Positions 15,630 through 21,524 of a stretch of 28,569 nucleotides of DNA are shown here, in pieces. Both the position numbers and the translations under genes were made by a program. The stretch spans positions 1 to 28,569 of the IMG/VR virus record IMGVR_UViG_3300025286_001766; one strand, written 5' to 3'. Under the pieces are notes generated by a model. That model was not told the DNA's origin and searched no databases. It was given only the letters and a program-made list of their open reading frames with translations. Source of the DNA: a virus. The number at the start of each line of letters is the position of its first letter. Position 1 is the stretch's first letter.

Positions 15630-16236
15630 ACCATTCCCTCCCCCAGGTAATATCGTATAACTGCGTGAAAAGGTGCAACTTCGTCTGGTCAAATATATTC
15701 TTCTTCCTGTTCTGGTAGCTCACCGGCATATAAAAGCAGTCACGCCCTCCCCACTGCCTTACCTCTGCCTCTACCAGCTCTGCCCGGGTACACCATCCAT
15801 AAATGTTCCACGTCCGTATCTTACGTATACGCTCCACGTCCTCCCTGTATTTGTATCTAGGGTAATGGCTCCCCTGGTGGACCAGGATATATACGTCATG
15901 CTCCTCTGCCCTGCACTCTACATAAAGACCCTGGTATCTGCTGATAACGCCCTTGGCATCAATACTGATAGGCGTACCGTCAGACCACCGTATACCTAGC
16001 ACATCGGACCCCCCGGGCTTTGAAGGATCTTTGTTTATCTCTCCGTTAAGCATAAAAGCGCTAGTTCCCTCACCACACAAGCCCACCCAGTTATTAAACT
16101 GAGAGAAGTGCTTGTTGAACTTCGACTTGTCTCTCTTCCAAGGCTTGTCATTAGCTGCCCTGCGTCCTGCCAAGTCCCATAAGAACGTGTTGGTGACCTC
16201 TGTCATCTCTGCGCTGCTACTCCCTAACTTTTTCAC
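15490..16236 (-). CDS. Hypothetical protein, possible PD-(D/E)XK nuclease
   Basis: 248 residues. NWVGLCGEGTSAF (E56), GGSDVLGIRW (D78) and ISIDAKG (D93, K95) are spaced like the E...D...(D/E)xK core of the PD-(D/E)XK fold, and VYILVH follows as a likely core strand. The last 35 residues are Gly/Ala-rich and overlap a different-frame small gene, so the C-terminus may be unstructured. A nuclease or Holliday-junction type role is possible but unproven. The start overlaps the stop of the 83-residue gene by one base. Confidence 0.55.
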   Translation of the reverse strand: MKKLGSSSAEMTEVTNTFLWDLAGRRAANDKPWKRDKSKFNKHFSQFNNWVGLCGEGTSAFMLNGEINKDPSKPGGSDVLGIRWSDGTPISIDAKGVISRYQGLYVECRAEEHDVYILVHQGSHYPRYKYREDVERIRKIRTWNIYGWCTRAELVEAEVRQWGGRDCFYMPVSYQNRKKNIFDQTKLHLFTQLYDITWGREWYDGYEKYHGRLEMGKKRPAAGVSGTAGQGPGGEPGGDAGAAVGREV

Positions 16237-16487
16237 TACACACGCCTCTTCATCTCTTCTTGGTCTAGTTCCGTTACTTCAAACTCAATTTTTGTGCCTT
16301 TGCCTACAGAAGTCCCTGCTATCTCTGCGTCTATAACCTGCCTAGCAATAGAAAGCGGAGTCCTGTATTTCCCCTCTAATGCAACAGAAACCATCCGAAC
16401 ACCCTTTTTCATGGGGACGCAATCTATCTCGTTATTGTCCCCATCATAAACCTCGTAGCCCCTATATATGCCTATTCTTCTGTTCAT
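16236..16487 (-). CDS. Small hypothetical protein
   Basis: 83 residues with alternating beta-type stretches (IYRGYEVYDGD, MVSVALEGKYR) then a helix (SIARQVIDAEI) and a Glu-rich tail. It overlaps both neighbours by 1-4 bp, so it is coupled to the 309-residue gene upstream and the possible nuclease downstream. Function unknown. Confidence 0.6.
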   Translation of the reverse strand: MNRRIGIYRGYEVYDGDNNEIDCVPMKKGVRMVSVALEGKYRTPLSIARQVIDAEIAGTSVGKGTKIEFEVTELDQEEMKRRV

Positions 16488-17413
16488 GACTCCTGAACCT
16501 CGTAGTTAGATTTAATAGCCCCCTTGTCTGGGTTGCCTCTGAGGTGCGAAGGGCAATAGTACATTCCAAAATATTTACCAAACAGCCCTTTCCTTCTAAA
16601 GTCTCTCATATGTCCCCTGACAAGGTGCATACGGTTTTCCCATAAAGGTATATCCTGGTCGTCGGGTCGCTTCTTTGGCCCCTTGCTCGGATCTAAAACC
16701 AATGTCCTGTATGTGATGGCCGGTTTATCGTAATGGTGCTTTATCCACCGTCTTTCCTTACGTGACTGTTTGGTAAGCAACAGCTTAACATTTTTACAGT
16801 TCATCAAGGTCCAGCAATAATTTATTGTTAGCACAAGACTCTCAAATACGTCCTTTAATACGTGTTCCTCCATCCCGTGGACGGTAAGCGCCTGCATCGT
16901 GTTTGCAATAGGTATGCCCAGTTCGTTTACATAGCTCTGGTAGTGTGAGGTAAGAGAAAGAGGCCCCGGCCCCTGGCTCATAAATACCCAACATTGCATG
17001 ACAAACTTAACTCCCACTGTTTCTGGGTCCAGCCCACTCTCCCTCCATGACCTTCTTGTAACTTCGGCAATTTCGTCCATGTTCTGCGTCAAGCTCGCTC
17101 CCTTAAGCATGTTCTCTATAAGAGGCTTGTTAGCATCTTCTGTGGTATGGGCCATCACCAACAGGGCCACATTCTGCCCTGTTGGGTGCTTGGCCTCGAT
17201 AACAAAATACTGAAAGGGGGGAACCGTACAGCAGTCATAGTCTAGGTCTATGCCACCGCATACGCTTTTCCATACTGGCGATATATCAATACTTACCGGT
17301 TTCTTCCGTAGTGCGTCATCAATCAATCTGGAAGTAGTCTGCCCTGCTGGGTTGCCACGTAGTTCGTCATGCATCTTGTAGCCGTCATACATAAGCGACT
17401 CAGTAAGCCTCAT
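16484..17413 (-). CDS. Conserved-looking phage protein of unknown function
   Basis: 309 residues. The N-terminal half (IEAKHPTGQNVALLVMAHT) is mixed alpha/beta. The C-terminal part, with MHLVRGHMRDFRRKGLFGKY followed by FGMYYCPSHLRGN, resembles a segment I have seen in uncharacterised proteins of phages and actinobacterial plasmids, usually written H-RGHFR...GLFGK..G.Y....H.RG. It is the first full gene after the 17414-17868 control region, with a GGGAGG before its ATG. No enzymatic motif is clear. Confidence 0.65.
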   Translation of the reverse strand: MRLTESLMYDGYKMHDELRGNPAGQTTSRLIDDALRKKPVSIDISPVWKSVCGGIDLDYDCCTVPPFQYFVIEAKHPTGQNVALLVMAHTTEDANKPLIENMLKGASLTQNMDEIAEVTRRSWRESGLDPETVGVKFVMQCWVFMSQGPGPLSLTSHYQSYVNELGIPIANTMQALTVHGMEEHVLKDVFESLVLTINYCWTLMNCKNVKLLLTKQSRKERRWIKHHYDKPAITYRTLVLDPSKGPKKRPDDQDIPLWENRMHLVRGHMRDFRRKGLFGKYFGMYYCPSHLRGNPDKGAIKSNYEVQES

Positions 17414-17462
17414 CTAGTGTACCTCCCAAGCTTCGGTAGTAATACCCCTTAAAGACTGTTGT

Positions 17463-17606
17463 TTACGGTGAGTATTCTACAATGCTCTGGATCTGACCTC
17501 TGGCTCCCGGGATATTAGCCCCCCTACCCCCCAAAGTACTTATGTACTCTATCCCGGTATGCCGTCGGGCCGTCACCATCGCATTGCAGATGTCGGCTCG
17601 GGCCAT
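17463..17606 (-). CDS. Possible small protein in the control region
   Basis: 47 residues from ATG 17606 (MARADICNAMVTARR... ending SIVEYSP). A GGGGA lies 3-8 bp upstream and the C-terminal half is composed normally. The open frame continues upstream to 17822 but there runs through a promoter and a terminator, so only this part could be translated. It could be a leader or an unneeded frame. Weakly supported. Confidence 0.3.
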   Translation of the reverse strand: MARADICNAMVTARRHTGIEYISTLGGRGANIPGARGQIQSIVEYSP

Positions 17607-17637
17607 TATCCCCGGCTGGCAGGTTTTTCTCCCTGCG

Positions 17638-17655
17638 TGTGACGGTAAAGTCACA
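17638..17655. promoter_or_regulatory. 18-bp palindrome TGTGAC-N6-GTCACA
   Basis: Perfect 6-bp arms (17638-17643 and 17650-17655) lie directly after the U-tract of the 17663-17712 terminator. It could be a binding site for a dimeric regulator. It looks superficially like a CRP site but the TGTGA and TCACA halves are 8 bases apart instead of 6, so CRP is not claimed. Confidence 0.3.
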
Positions 17656-17657
17656 AA

Positions 17658-17712
17658 TAAAAAGCCCCGGCAGTTGACACCTAACGAGAAGGTTGACAAG
17701 TCTGCCGGGGCT
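17658..17712 (-). terminator. Intrinsic terminator with a 28-base loop
   Basis: A perfect 11-bp GC-rich stem (17702-17712 with 17663-17673) is followed on the minus strand by TTTTATTT. The unusually long loop carries one arm of the 18-bp inverted repeat. It starts about 30 bases after the expected start point of the 17749-17777 promoter, so it would end most transcripts as a short leader RNA unless relieved. It may also close the early operon. Confidence 0.65.
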
Positions 17713-17789
17713 AATGTGGGCACTCTCTGGAAGGTGCGCCTTGAAGCCAATATAAGTTTTTCTTTTTCGTGTGTCAACCTTCTCGTTAG
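17681..17789. repeat. Perfect 18-bp inverted repeat, possible operator pair
   Basis: CTAACGAGAAGGTTGACA at 17681-17698 is repeated in inverse orientation at 17772-17789. The right copy includes the -35 box of the minus-strand promoter; the left copy lies in the terminator loop. A related GAGAA(A)GGGG-TTGACA stretch covers the -35 box of the early promoter at 21422-21427. A site for the small Cro/CI-type regulator encoded at 20980-21153 is one possibility. Confidence 0.55.
17749..17777 (-). promoter_or_regulatory. Sigma70-type promoter toward the 16484-17413 gene
   Basis: On the minus strand, TTGACA (17772-17777) is followed after 17 bases by TATATT (17749-17754), near-consensus for vegetative sigma factor. 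Transcription would start near 17742 and run leftward into the terminator hairpin and then toward the gene at 17413. One arm of the 18-bp inverted repeat covers the -35 box, which suggests repressor control. Confidence 0.7.
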
Positions 17790-17868
17790 TGACATTGTAG
17801 TAACACTTTCTGAATACGTCAAGAGTAAAGTTTAATTTAAGTGCCAGCAGGGGGTGGGAAGGCTTACC

Positions 17869-18048
17869 CTAAACAAGGTTCTCCCCAGAACTTGTAAGGC
17901 CCATAGCCTGCCCCCGTAATATCCCCTCAGATGTATACGGTCCCCCTGCTGGCTTCCCTCGCTTGAGTATATATTGGAAAAATAAATGCCCTCCCAAGGC
18001 CCCAATAATAAACGGGACCCATTTTATGCCCTTGATAATGTTTTTCAT
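17869..18048 (-). CDS. Small membrane protein
   Basis: 59 residues from ATG 18048, which overlaps the upstream stop as ATGA. Residues about 10-28 (WVPFIIGALGGHLFFQYIL) form one membrane segment after a basic N-terminus (MKNIIKGIK). A Gly/Pro-rich soluble tail follows. Topology and size resemble many unnamed phage early membrane proteins; function unknown. It is the last gene of the operon before the 17414-17868 control region. Confidence 0.6.
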   Translation of the reverse strand: MKNIIKGIKWVPFIIGALGGHLFFQYILKRGKPAGGPYTSEGILRGQAMGLTSSGENLV

Positions 18049-18227
18049 TCTGCCTCCGGCTCAAAGGTGTTCTTGGCATGGTCGTATATACTCTTCATCA
18101 CTTCTACTGCGTCCTGGCCCATGCCTGTCTCGAAATACACCTTAATATCATACTTGAAGGCTCCCTTTGCATCTTGCGTAACCTGTATGCTGTCACGCTG
18201 CTCAAATGTTTCTGTCACTGTCCTCAT
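18045..18227 (-). CDS. Small soluble hypothetical protein
   Basis: 60 residues, with beta-type start (MRTVTETFEQ, YDIKVYFETG) and a helical acidic end (VEVMKSIYDHA). A GGGAGGA ribosome-binding site precedes the ATG and the stop is coupled to the membrane-protein gene by ATGA. Two strong hairpins lie just upstream. No family recognised. Confidence 0.6.
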   Translation of the reverse strand: MRTVTETFEQRDSIQVTQDAKGAFKYDIKVYFETGMGQDAVEVMKSIYDHAKNTFEPEAE

Positions 18228-18245
18228 ACTGTCCTCCCTTGTTTT

Positions 18246-18306
18246 GGTAGGGCCAGCCTCACCCCGAAACTGACCCTACCTGACGGACCGCATTAGGTGT
18301 GCGGTC
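18246..18306. other. Two adjacent stable hairpins in a leader region
   Basis: The first has an 11-bp stem with one G-T pair (18246-18256 with 18270-18280). The second is a perfect 7-bp stem (18286-18292 with 18300-18306). Neither is followed by a T-run on either strand, so they are not typical terminators. They lie between a tRNA-like element and the ribosome-binding site of the 18045-18227 gene and could be processing or stability elements of the operon mRNA. Confidence 0.5.
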
Positions 18307-18312
18307 ATATTG

Positions 18313-18413
18313 CCTGGCTACGGTTGAGATTTGAACTCGGTCACGGCTAACTAACTGTCTTATTTTTTTGCAGTAAGACCAGCGTAGGTGTGCCTACCAC
18401 CGTCTACCGTAGC
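18313..18413 (-). tRNA. Degenerate tRNA-like element, resembling tRNA-Cys(GCA)
   Basis: On the minus strand GCTACGG (18407-18413) pairs with CCGTAGC (18317-18323) as a 7-bp acceptor, followed by TA at the position of bases 8-9. GAG-TTCAAAT-CTC is a good T-arm core. The stem TCTTA/TAAGA carries CTGCAAAAAAA: removing four A gives a perfect tRNA-Cys loop with anticodon GCA. The D-arm region and variable region are too long, no CCA is encoded, and the whole exceeds normal length. It is probably a decayed tRNA gene or a tRNA-like RNA, not a working tRNA. It overlaps a doubtful 49-residue ORF. Confidence 0.35.
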
Positions 18414-18543
18414 CAGGATATACCCCAAACCTCCAGGTATTGTTCACATGCGTATCAAGAATATTGACCAGCCTTTGTATCCACCACTGGCGCTCTTCCC
18501 GTTCTTCGTCATCCAGCCACTCTTGTTCTACCCAGGATGTCAT
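18394..18543 (-). CDS. Possible small acidic protein
   Basis: 49 residues from ATG 18543 (MTSWVEQEWLDDEEREERQW...). Composition is acidic, Trp-rich and helical, plausible for a small phage protein. The frame stays open upstream of the ATG with protein-like residues, but no better start is present. Only a weak GAGAG precedes the ATG, and the end overlaps the tRNA-like element. The rest of 18544-18652 shows no gene. Confidence 0.35.
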   Translation of the reverse strand: MTSWVEQEWLDDEEREERQWWIQRLVNILDTHVNNTWRFGVYPGYGRRW

Positions 18544-18652
18544 TAAAAGCTCTCTACTGCTATCTGAAGGACAACCCAGGCTGTTATGTATATATATACC
18601 TTCAGGGGTGTACGTCCGTTATACGGCCTCTGTGGGCTTCTGTAGTAGTGTA

Positions 18653-19213
18653 TTAACCCCATTGCTCTGCCATCGCTTTCGCTAAGCCTGTATAGGTGAT
18701 CGATCTGAGCTTGCCCCTGTCCTTACTTGGAGACATACGGTGTATTCTGTTTTCCCTGCCCTCGACTATGTTTGTAGGCTCAAGCAGTGGTAAGCCTTTA
18801 AGCCATAGGCCCGTCTTTTTAGTCTCTCCATGCCCGAACTGCCAAGGTTGTATATACTGGTCGGGCTTACGTATTCTGGTCGATATGATAGATACGGGGT
18901 TTTCGATACATATCTTTGGAATGGGTGCGTCCATAAGTTCCTGAACAAAAGCGAGTGCCTCTGCCTGCTCTTTCTGCTTGTCCTTGAACCATCTAGCCCC
19001 AGATACCGCCAAATGGGTACATGGAGGGTGAGCTATCATAAGATCCCAAGTACTGTTCAGGTGGTCCAAGACTGTCCTTACGTCACATTGCAAGTGTTTT
19101 CCATTAGCATTATATCGGGCAGGCAGTATATCGCAAGAATAAGCCTCATGCCCCTGCTTTGCAAAAGCACCTCTGACAACACCGCTAAACTCACAGGCCA
19201 CCAAGACTCTCAT
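18653..19213 (-). CDS. Cytosine-C5 methyltransferase-like protein
   Basis: 186 residues from ATG 19213, which makes an ATGA overlap with the upstream stop. VLVACEFSGVVRGAF (3-17) is the SAM-binding motif I region, AHPPCTHLAVSG (61-72) carries the PPC catalytic motif, and IENP (103-106) corresponds to the ENV-type motif VI of C5 methyltransferases. It is shorter than standard enzymes, with no clear target-recognition domain, like many phage Dcm-like proteins. It may methylate cytosine to protect phage DNA, or have lost activity. Confidence 0.75.
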   Translation of the reverse strand: MRVLVACEFSGVVRGAFAKQGHEAYSCDILPARYNANGKHLQCDVRTVLDHLNSTWDLMIAHPPCTHLAVSGARWFKDKQKEQAEALAFVQELMDAPIPKICIENPVSIISTRIRKPDQYIQPWQFGHGETKKTGLWLKGLPLLEPTNIVEGRENRIHRMSPSKDRGKLRSITYTGLAKAMAEQWG

Positions 19214-19704
19214 TCTTCCAGCTCCCATTCATTGCCACATTGAACGCATTTGACTTTGCGCTTTTCCTTAACTACTGGCTCTTTATCTGAATACTTAGCT
19301 ATAAGGTCCGACTCTGACAGGGCTATGGCGTCTTCCAACACGCTGCGCCAGTTGTTATGCTCGGCATATTCCCTAACTGCGTACAACTTGCTATACCCTG
19401 CTAATACCAACTCTTCTGCATCTGCGCCCATCTCCAGGACCCACACGTCAGCTACAGCCATCTTGCGGTATGCTGCCCTGTAGTTGACTGACAAGCCCCC
19501 TACGTCTATGGGTGCTGCCAGGAACTCGCGCCACGTCTCAAAGCCTATGTGTTTGTGGGTGTTATTCTCTCGCATCTTCAAGAGCTGTAGCCCCTCTGTG
19601 ATGGCTGTAGACTCTGAGGTAAGGCGTGACTTAAGAAACTGCTCCCGTTCTGTCTTGGCGTTCACTACCTCTCTCATCTCCTGCACTATTACTGCCCTGT
19701 CCAT
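19210..19704 (-). CDS. Hypothetical protein with C-terminal CxxC knuckle
   Basis: 164 residues. The N-terminal half is helical (VVNAKTEREQFLKSRL); the middle FETWREFLAAP...SVNYRAAYRKM resembles the HTH-containing part of phage proteins with a ParB/DUF3102-like look. The C-terminus KCVQCGNEWELEE has only one CxxC, so a zinc site would need a partner subunit. It overlaps both neighbours by 4-16 bp in the early operon. DNA-binding is possible but not shown. Confidence 0.6.
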   Translation of the reverse strand: MDRAVIVQEMREVVNAKTEREQFLKSRLTSESTAITEGLQLLKMRENNTHKHIGFETWREFLAAPIDVGGLSVNYRAAYRKMAVADVWVLEMGADAEELVLAGYSKLYAVREYAEHNNWRSVLEDAIALSESDLIAKYSDKEPVVKEKRKVKCVQCGNEWELEE

Positions 19705-19961
19705 TCTGCCTCCCTTTGCTCCAGATCCATCAACGCTTTATTCACTGCCTCGTCAAGGTTTTTGCCTTTAAAGCTATTCAACGGGTTTATGCAGTTAAGT
19801 TTTATTATCCAAGTCTTTTCCCATGTTTCACTCGCCCTGCCGTGGGGTTCAAAGTCGTAGCTAAAGCTCACCTGCATTAGGGTATGATAACTACTACTCA
19901 TTACATCCAGTTTTTTGCAGGGACTACGGAAAAGCTTATCTGCCAAGTCTTCAAGTCTCAT
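19689..19961 (-). CDS. Small hypothetical protein
   Basis: 90 residues. The middle (MQVSFSYDFEPHG, WIIKLNCINP) looks beta-rich and the C-terminus (LDEAVNKALMDLEQREAEW) forms a helix. It ATGA-overlaps the SWIM gene upstream and overlaps the 164-residue gene downstream by 16 bp. No known motif; belongs to the early operon. Confidence 0.6.
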   Translation of the reverse strand: MRLEDLADKLFRSPCKKLDVMSSSYHTLMQVSFSYDFEPHGRASETWEKTWIIKLNCINPLNSFKGKNLDEAVNKALMDLEQREAEWTGQ

Positions 19962-20203
19962 ACTGGCTCCTCAATGATGTTCAGTGATGGGACCAGCCTT
20001 TGAATGGTCCACAAGCCTCTTATATGCTTACATATCTTACGGGACGGGCAACCGCAGGCAATGTCTAACGTGACAGGATCGTGGTATAATCTGTAAGCGG
20101 TGCCATCGCTCTTGTCGCAATACCAGACCAATGCAGACTCTTGCCTGTAGGTATACCCTCCCGTAAGTAGCTCAGAAAGCCCTTTAAGGTGCTTGTCAGG
20201 CAT
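19958..20203 (-). CDS. SWIM-type zinc-finger protein
   Basis: 81 residues from ATG 20203, chosen over an in-frame upstream start because it overlaps the Rad52-like stop by 8 bp and has a GAGGA site. ACGCPSRKICKH (C50, C52, C58, H60) fits the CxC...CxH SWIM zinc motif. In several phages and cellular systems, SWIM proteins work with recombination factors, and here the gene directly follows the annealing protein. It likely aids DNA binding or recombination. Confidence 0.75.
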   Translation of the reverse strand: MPDKHLKGLSELLTGGYTYRQESALVWYCDKSDGTAYRLYHDPVTLDIACGCPSRKICKHIRGLWTIQRLVPSLNIIEEPV

Positions 20204-20774
20204 TATCTTTTTCCTCTGCCTGTTTACCCTCAACATCTGCTATCGTCTGTTCTAGGCGCTCTATGGCCTTCTCTGCGCCCTTGGACGTCAGTTCAGGGGT
20301 ATTATCTATATAGTCTACCATCTGTGACGCTTTGTCATCCTCTCCCATCTTCGCCAGCCTGCTGCACAAGTCCATAACAACCAGTCTCTGGGCAGGGTCC
20401 ATAACATCAGGCATAGTAGTCTCTGGAAGGTCGTGGTACAACTCGAGTCCCATCCCGAACATAGCAGCGCACCTTTTAATACAGTCGCTTACCGCTGACT
20501 TATACCTAGACCCGGGTGTCTTCCAGAACTTACAGTTGTCCTCAAAGCCCATGTTCTCTCTGGTGGTCCCTTCTACCGTCAGTGCGCCCCATACACAGGC
20601 TTCCTCACCATCGTCGGTATGGTCTACCACCTTGAAATTCCAGTCATTGTGGCATATCTCATTGAACCTCTTGACTACCGTGGACCACTCTATATAGTTG
20701 AGTGTAGCCCCCCCCTGCTCCCGTTGTTTAACAAGTTCCGGTGGTATCTTGGCGCTAAGTGCGTTGATCGTCAT
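20196..20774 (-). CDS. Rad52/Rad22-like single-strand annealing protein
   Basis: 192 residues. NYIEWSTVVKRFNEICHNDW followed by WNFKVVDHT, and VWGALTVEG then GSRYKSAVSDCIKRCAAMFG, match the N-terminal domain of the Rad52/Rad22 family as in phage Sak-type recombinases. The C-terminal 60 residues are helical and charged. It would anneal complementary single strands in phage recombination or replication. The neighbour downstream is the SWIM protein; a Ref-like nuclease lies further along. Confidence 0.88.
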   Translation of the reverse strand: MTINALSAKIPPELVKQREQGGATLNYIEWSTVVKRFNEICHNDWNFKVVDHTDDGEEACVWGALTVEGTTRENMGFEDNCKFWKTPGSRYKSAVSDCIKRCAAMFGMGLELYHDLPETTMPDVMDPAQRLVVMDLCSRLAKMGEDDKASQMVDYIDNTPELTSKGAEKAIERLEQTIADVEGKQAEEKDNA

Positions 20775-20983
20775 TCTCCGTCTCCCATTGGTTCACCGTG
20801 ATCACCATAAGCAGTGCCGCCCTTAACGGGCACCTTCCCATAACGCTTATCACGCTCTGCAAGCATAGCCTCTGCGGTGTTGTATGCTGCGTCAACTATA
20901 AATGGTATATCCTTGTAATCAACAGACACAAGTCCCTGTAAGGTAAGGCCTGCGTAGTGGTCCCGTAGTTCCCTACGTGTCAT
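20771..20983 (-). CDS. Small hypothetical early protein
   Basis: 70 residues from ATG 20983, which has a perfect GGGAGGA site and ATGA overlap with the regulator gene; the longer open frame to 21172 is only a shadow of that regulator. The sequence (MTRRELRDHYAGLTLQG, AYNTAEAMLAERDKR) is helical. It ends overlapping the Rad52-like start by 4 bp. Function unknown. Confidence 0.7.
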   Translation of the reverse strand: MTRRELRDHYAGLTLQGLVSVDYKDIPFIVDAAYNTAEAMLAERDKRYGKVPVKGGTAYGDHGEPMGDGE

Positions 20984-21153
20984 ACTTCCTCCCTTGTTAG
21001 CCTCTGGATGGCCTTGAGAGCCATTCCTGAAGGCTCTGCAACACCGTTTTCCCACCTGCTGATGGTGGTTACTGTGGTCCCTAACTCTAGGGCAAATTCT
21101 ACCTGAGTAAGCCCTAAAGACGTACGTATCTTGACAACCTCTTCCTTCTCCAT
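20980..21153 (-). CDS. Cro/CI-type (XRE) helix-turn-helix regulator
   Basis: 57 residues from ATG 21153. LGLTQVEFALELGTTVTTIS and RWENG form the classic XRE helix-turn-helix (about 14-37), followed by a short helix (MALKAIQRL). There is no C-terminal dimerisation or cleavage domain, so it is Cro-sized rather than a LexA-like repressor. It is the second gene behind the early promoter, with a GAGGGA site, and is coupled by ATGA to the next gene. It probably autoregulates this promoter region; operator sites could be the GAGAAGG-TTGACA elements. Confidence 0.85.
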   Translation of the reverse strand: MEKEEVVKIRTSLGLTQVEFALELGTTVTTISRWENGVAEPSGMALKAIQRLTREEV

Positions 21154-21369
21154 CTATCCCTCCAGTTTGCAAGACAATGCTACCAATGCCTTGTCAAGTG
21201 TCTTTGCCTTTCCTACAATGCCATCACAAAGAACATCTGAACAATATGTAGTTGAAAAGTCCTTACTATACCAAACATCGATGACTCTTCCATCGGTACT
21301 TGCAAGGCGTTTAGGTGTTCGTGATTTCATTACACGTTGCGGATATTGCTGAAGTTTAATACTATTCAT
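21154..21369 (-). CDS. First gene of the early operon, unknown function
   Basis: 71 residues with GGGAGAAG before the ATG, only about 20 bases behind the expected start point of the 21399-21427 promoter. Composition is basic at the N-terminus (RVMKSRTPKRLAS) and beta-type in the middle (GRVIDVWYSKDFS). The stop abuts the regulator gene. No motif recognised; early phage genes at this position often encode host-takeover or regulatory peptides. Confidence 0.7.
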   Translation of the reverse strand: MNSIKLQQYPQRVMKSRTPKRLASTDGRVIDVWYSKDFSTTYCSDVLCDGIVGKAKTLDKALVALSCKLEG

Positions 21370-21398
21370 TTTCTTCTCCCTTGTTTGTGTGTGCCCTT

Positions 21399-21427
21399 AG
21401 TATACACAATACAATAACACTTGTCAA
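21399..21427 (-). promoter_or_regulatory. Sigma70-type early promoter
   Basis: TTGACA (21422-21427) and TATACT (21399-21404) are separated by exactly 17 bases on the minus strand. The expected start, near 21392, gives a leader of about 20 bases before the ATG at 21369. GAGAAAGGGG precedes the -35 box, similar to the 18-bp element of the other control region. It would drive the regulator and recombination genes. Confidence 0.8.
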
Positions 21428-21439
21428 CCCCTTTCTCAT

Positions 21440-21475
21440 AAAAAAGAGCCACGCCCAAGGGATAGACGTGACTCT
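21440..21475 (-). terminator. Intrinsic terminator after the virion-protein genes
   Basis: A 9-bp stem with one G-T pair (21467-21475 with 21445-21453), a 13-base loop and six T directly after make a clear intrinsic terminator on the minus strand. It ends the late operon whose last stop is at 21501, and separates it from the early promoter. It also lies about 15 bases after the start point of the promoter at 21495-21524. Confidence 0.8.
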
Positions 21476-21494
21476 GGTGAACTCATGTAGTCTT

Positions 21495-21524
21495 ATTATA
21501 CTATACTGTTGGACCCTGTGTCAA
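21495..21524 (-). promoter_or_regulatory. Full-consensus sigma70 promoter facing a terminator
   Basis: TTGACA (21519-21524), 18-base spacer, TATAAT (21495-21500) on the minus strand. The -35 lies in the last codons of the 21501-23507 gene (Leu-Thr), so part of the match could be chance, but both boxes are perfect. RNA would start near 21488 and meet the 21440-21475 terminator after about 45 bases. Confidence 0.55.

Noticed and set aside
17638-17655. CRP binding site
   Set aside because: TGTGA and TCACA halves are separated by 8 bases instead of 6.
17463-17822. 119-residue open frame on the minus strand through the control region
   Set aside because: Its first two-thirds run through a clear promoter, inverted repeat and terminator, and the protein looks unnatural. 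Only the last 47 residues were kept as a weak candidate.
20983-21172. Long upstream extension of the 70-residue early protein
   Set aside because: The extension is an out-of-frame reading of the XRE regulator; the ATG at 20983 has a perfect ribosome-binding site.
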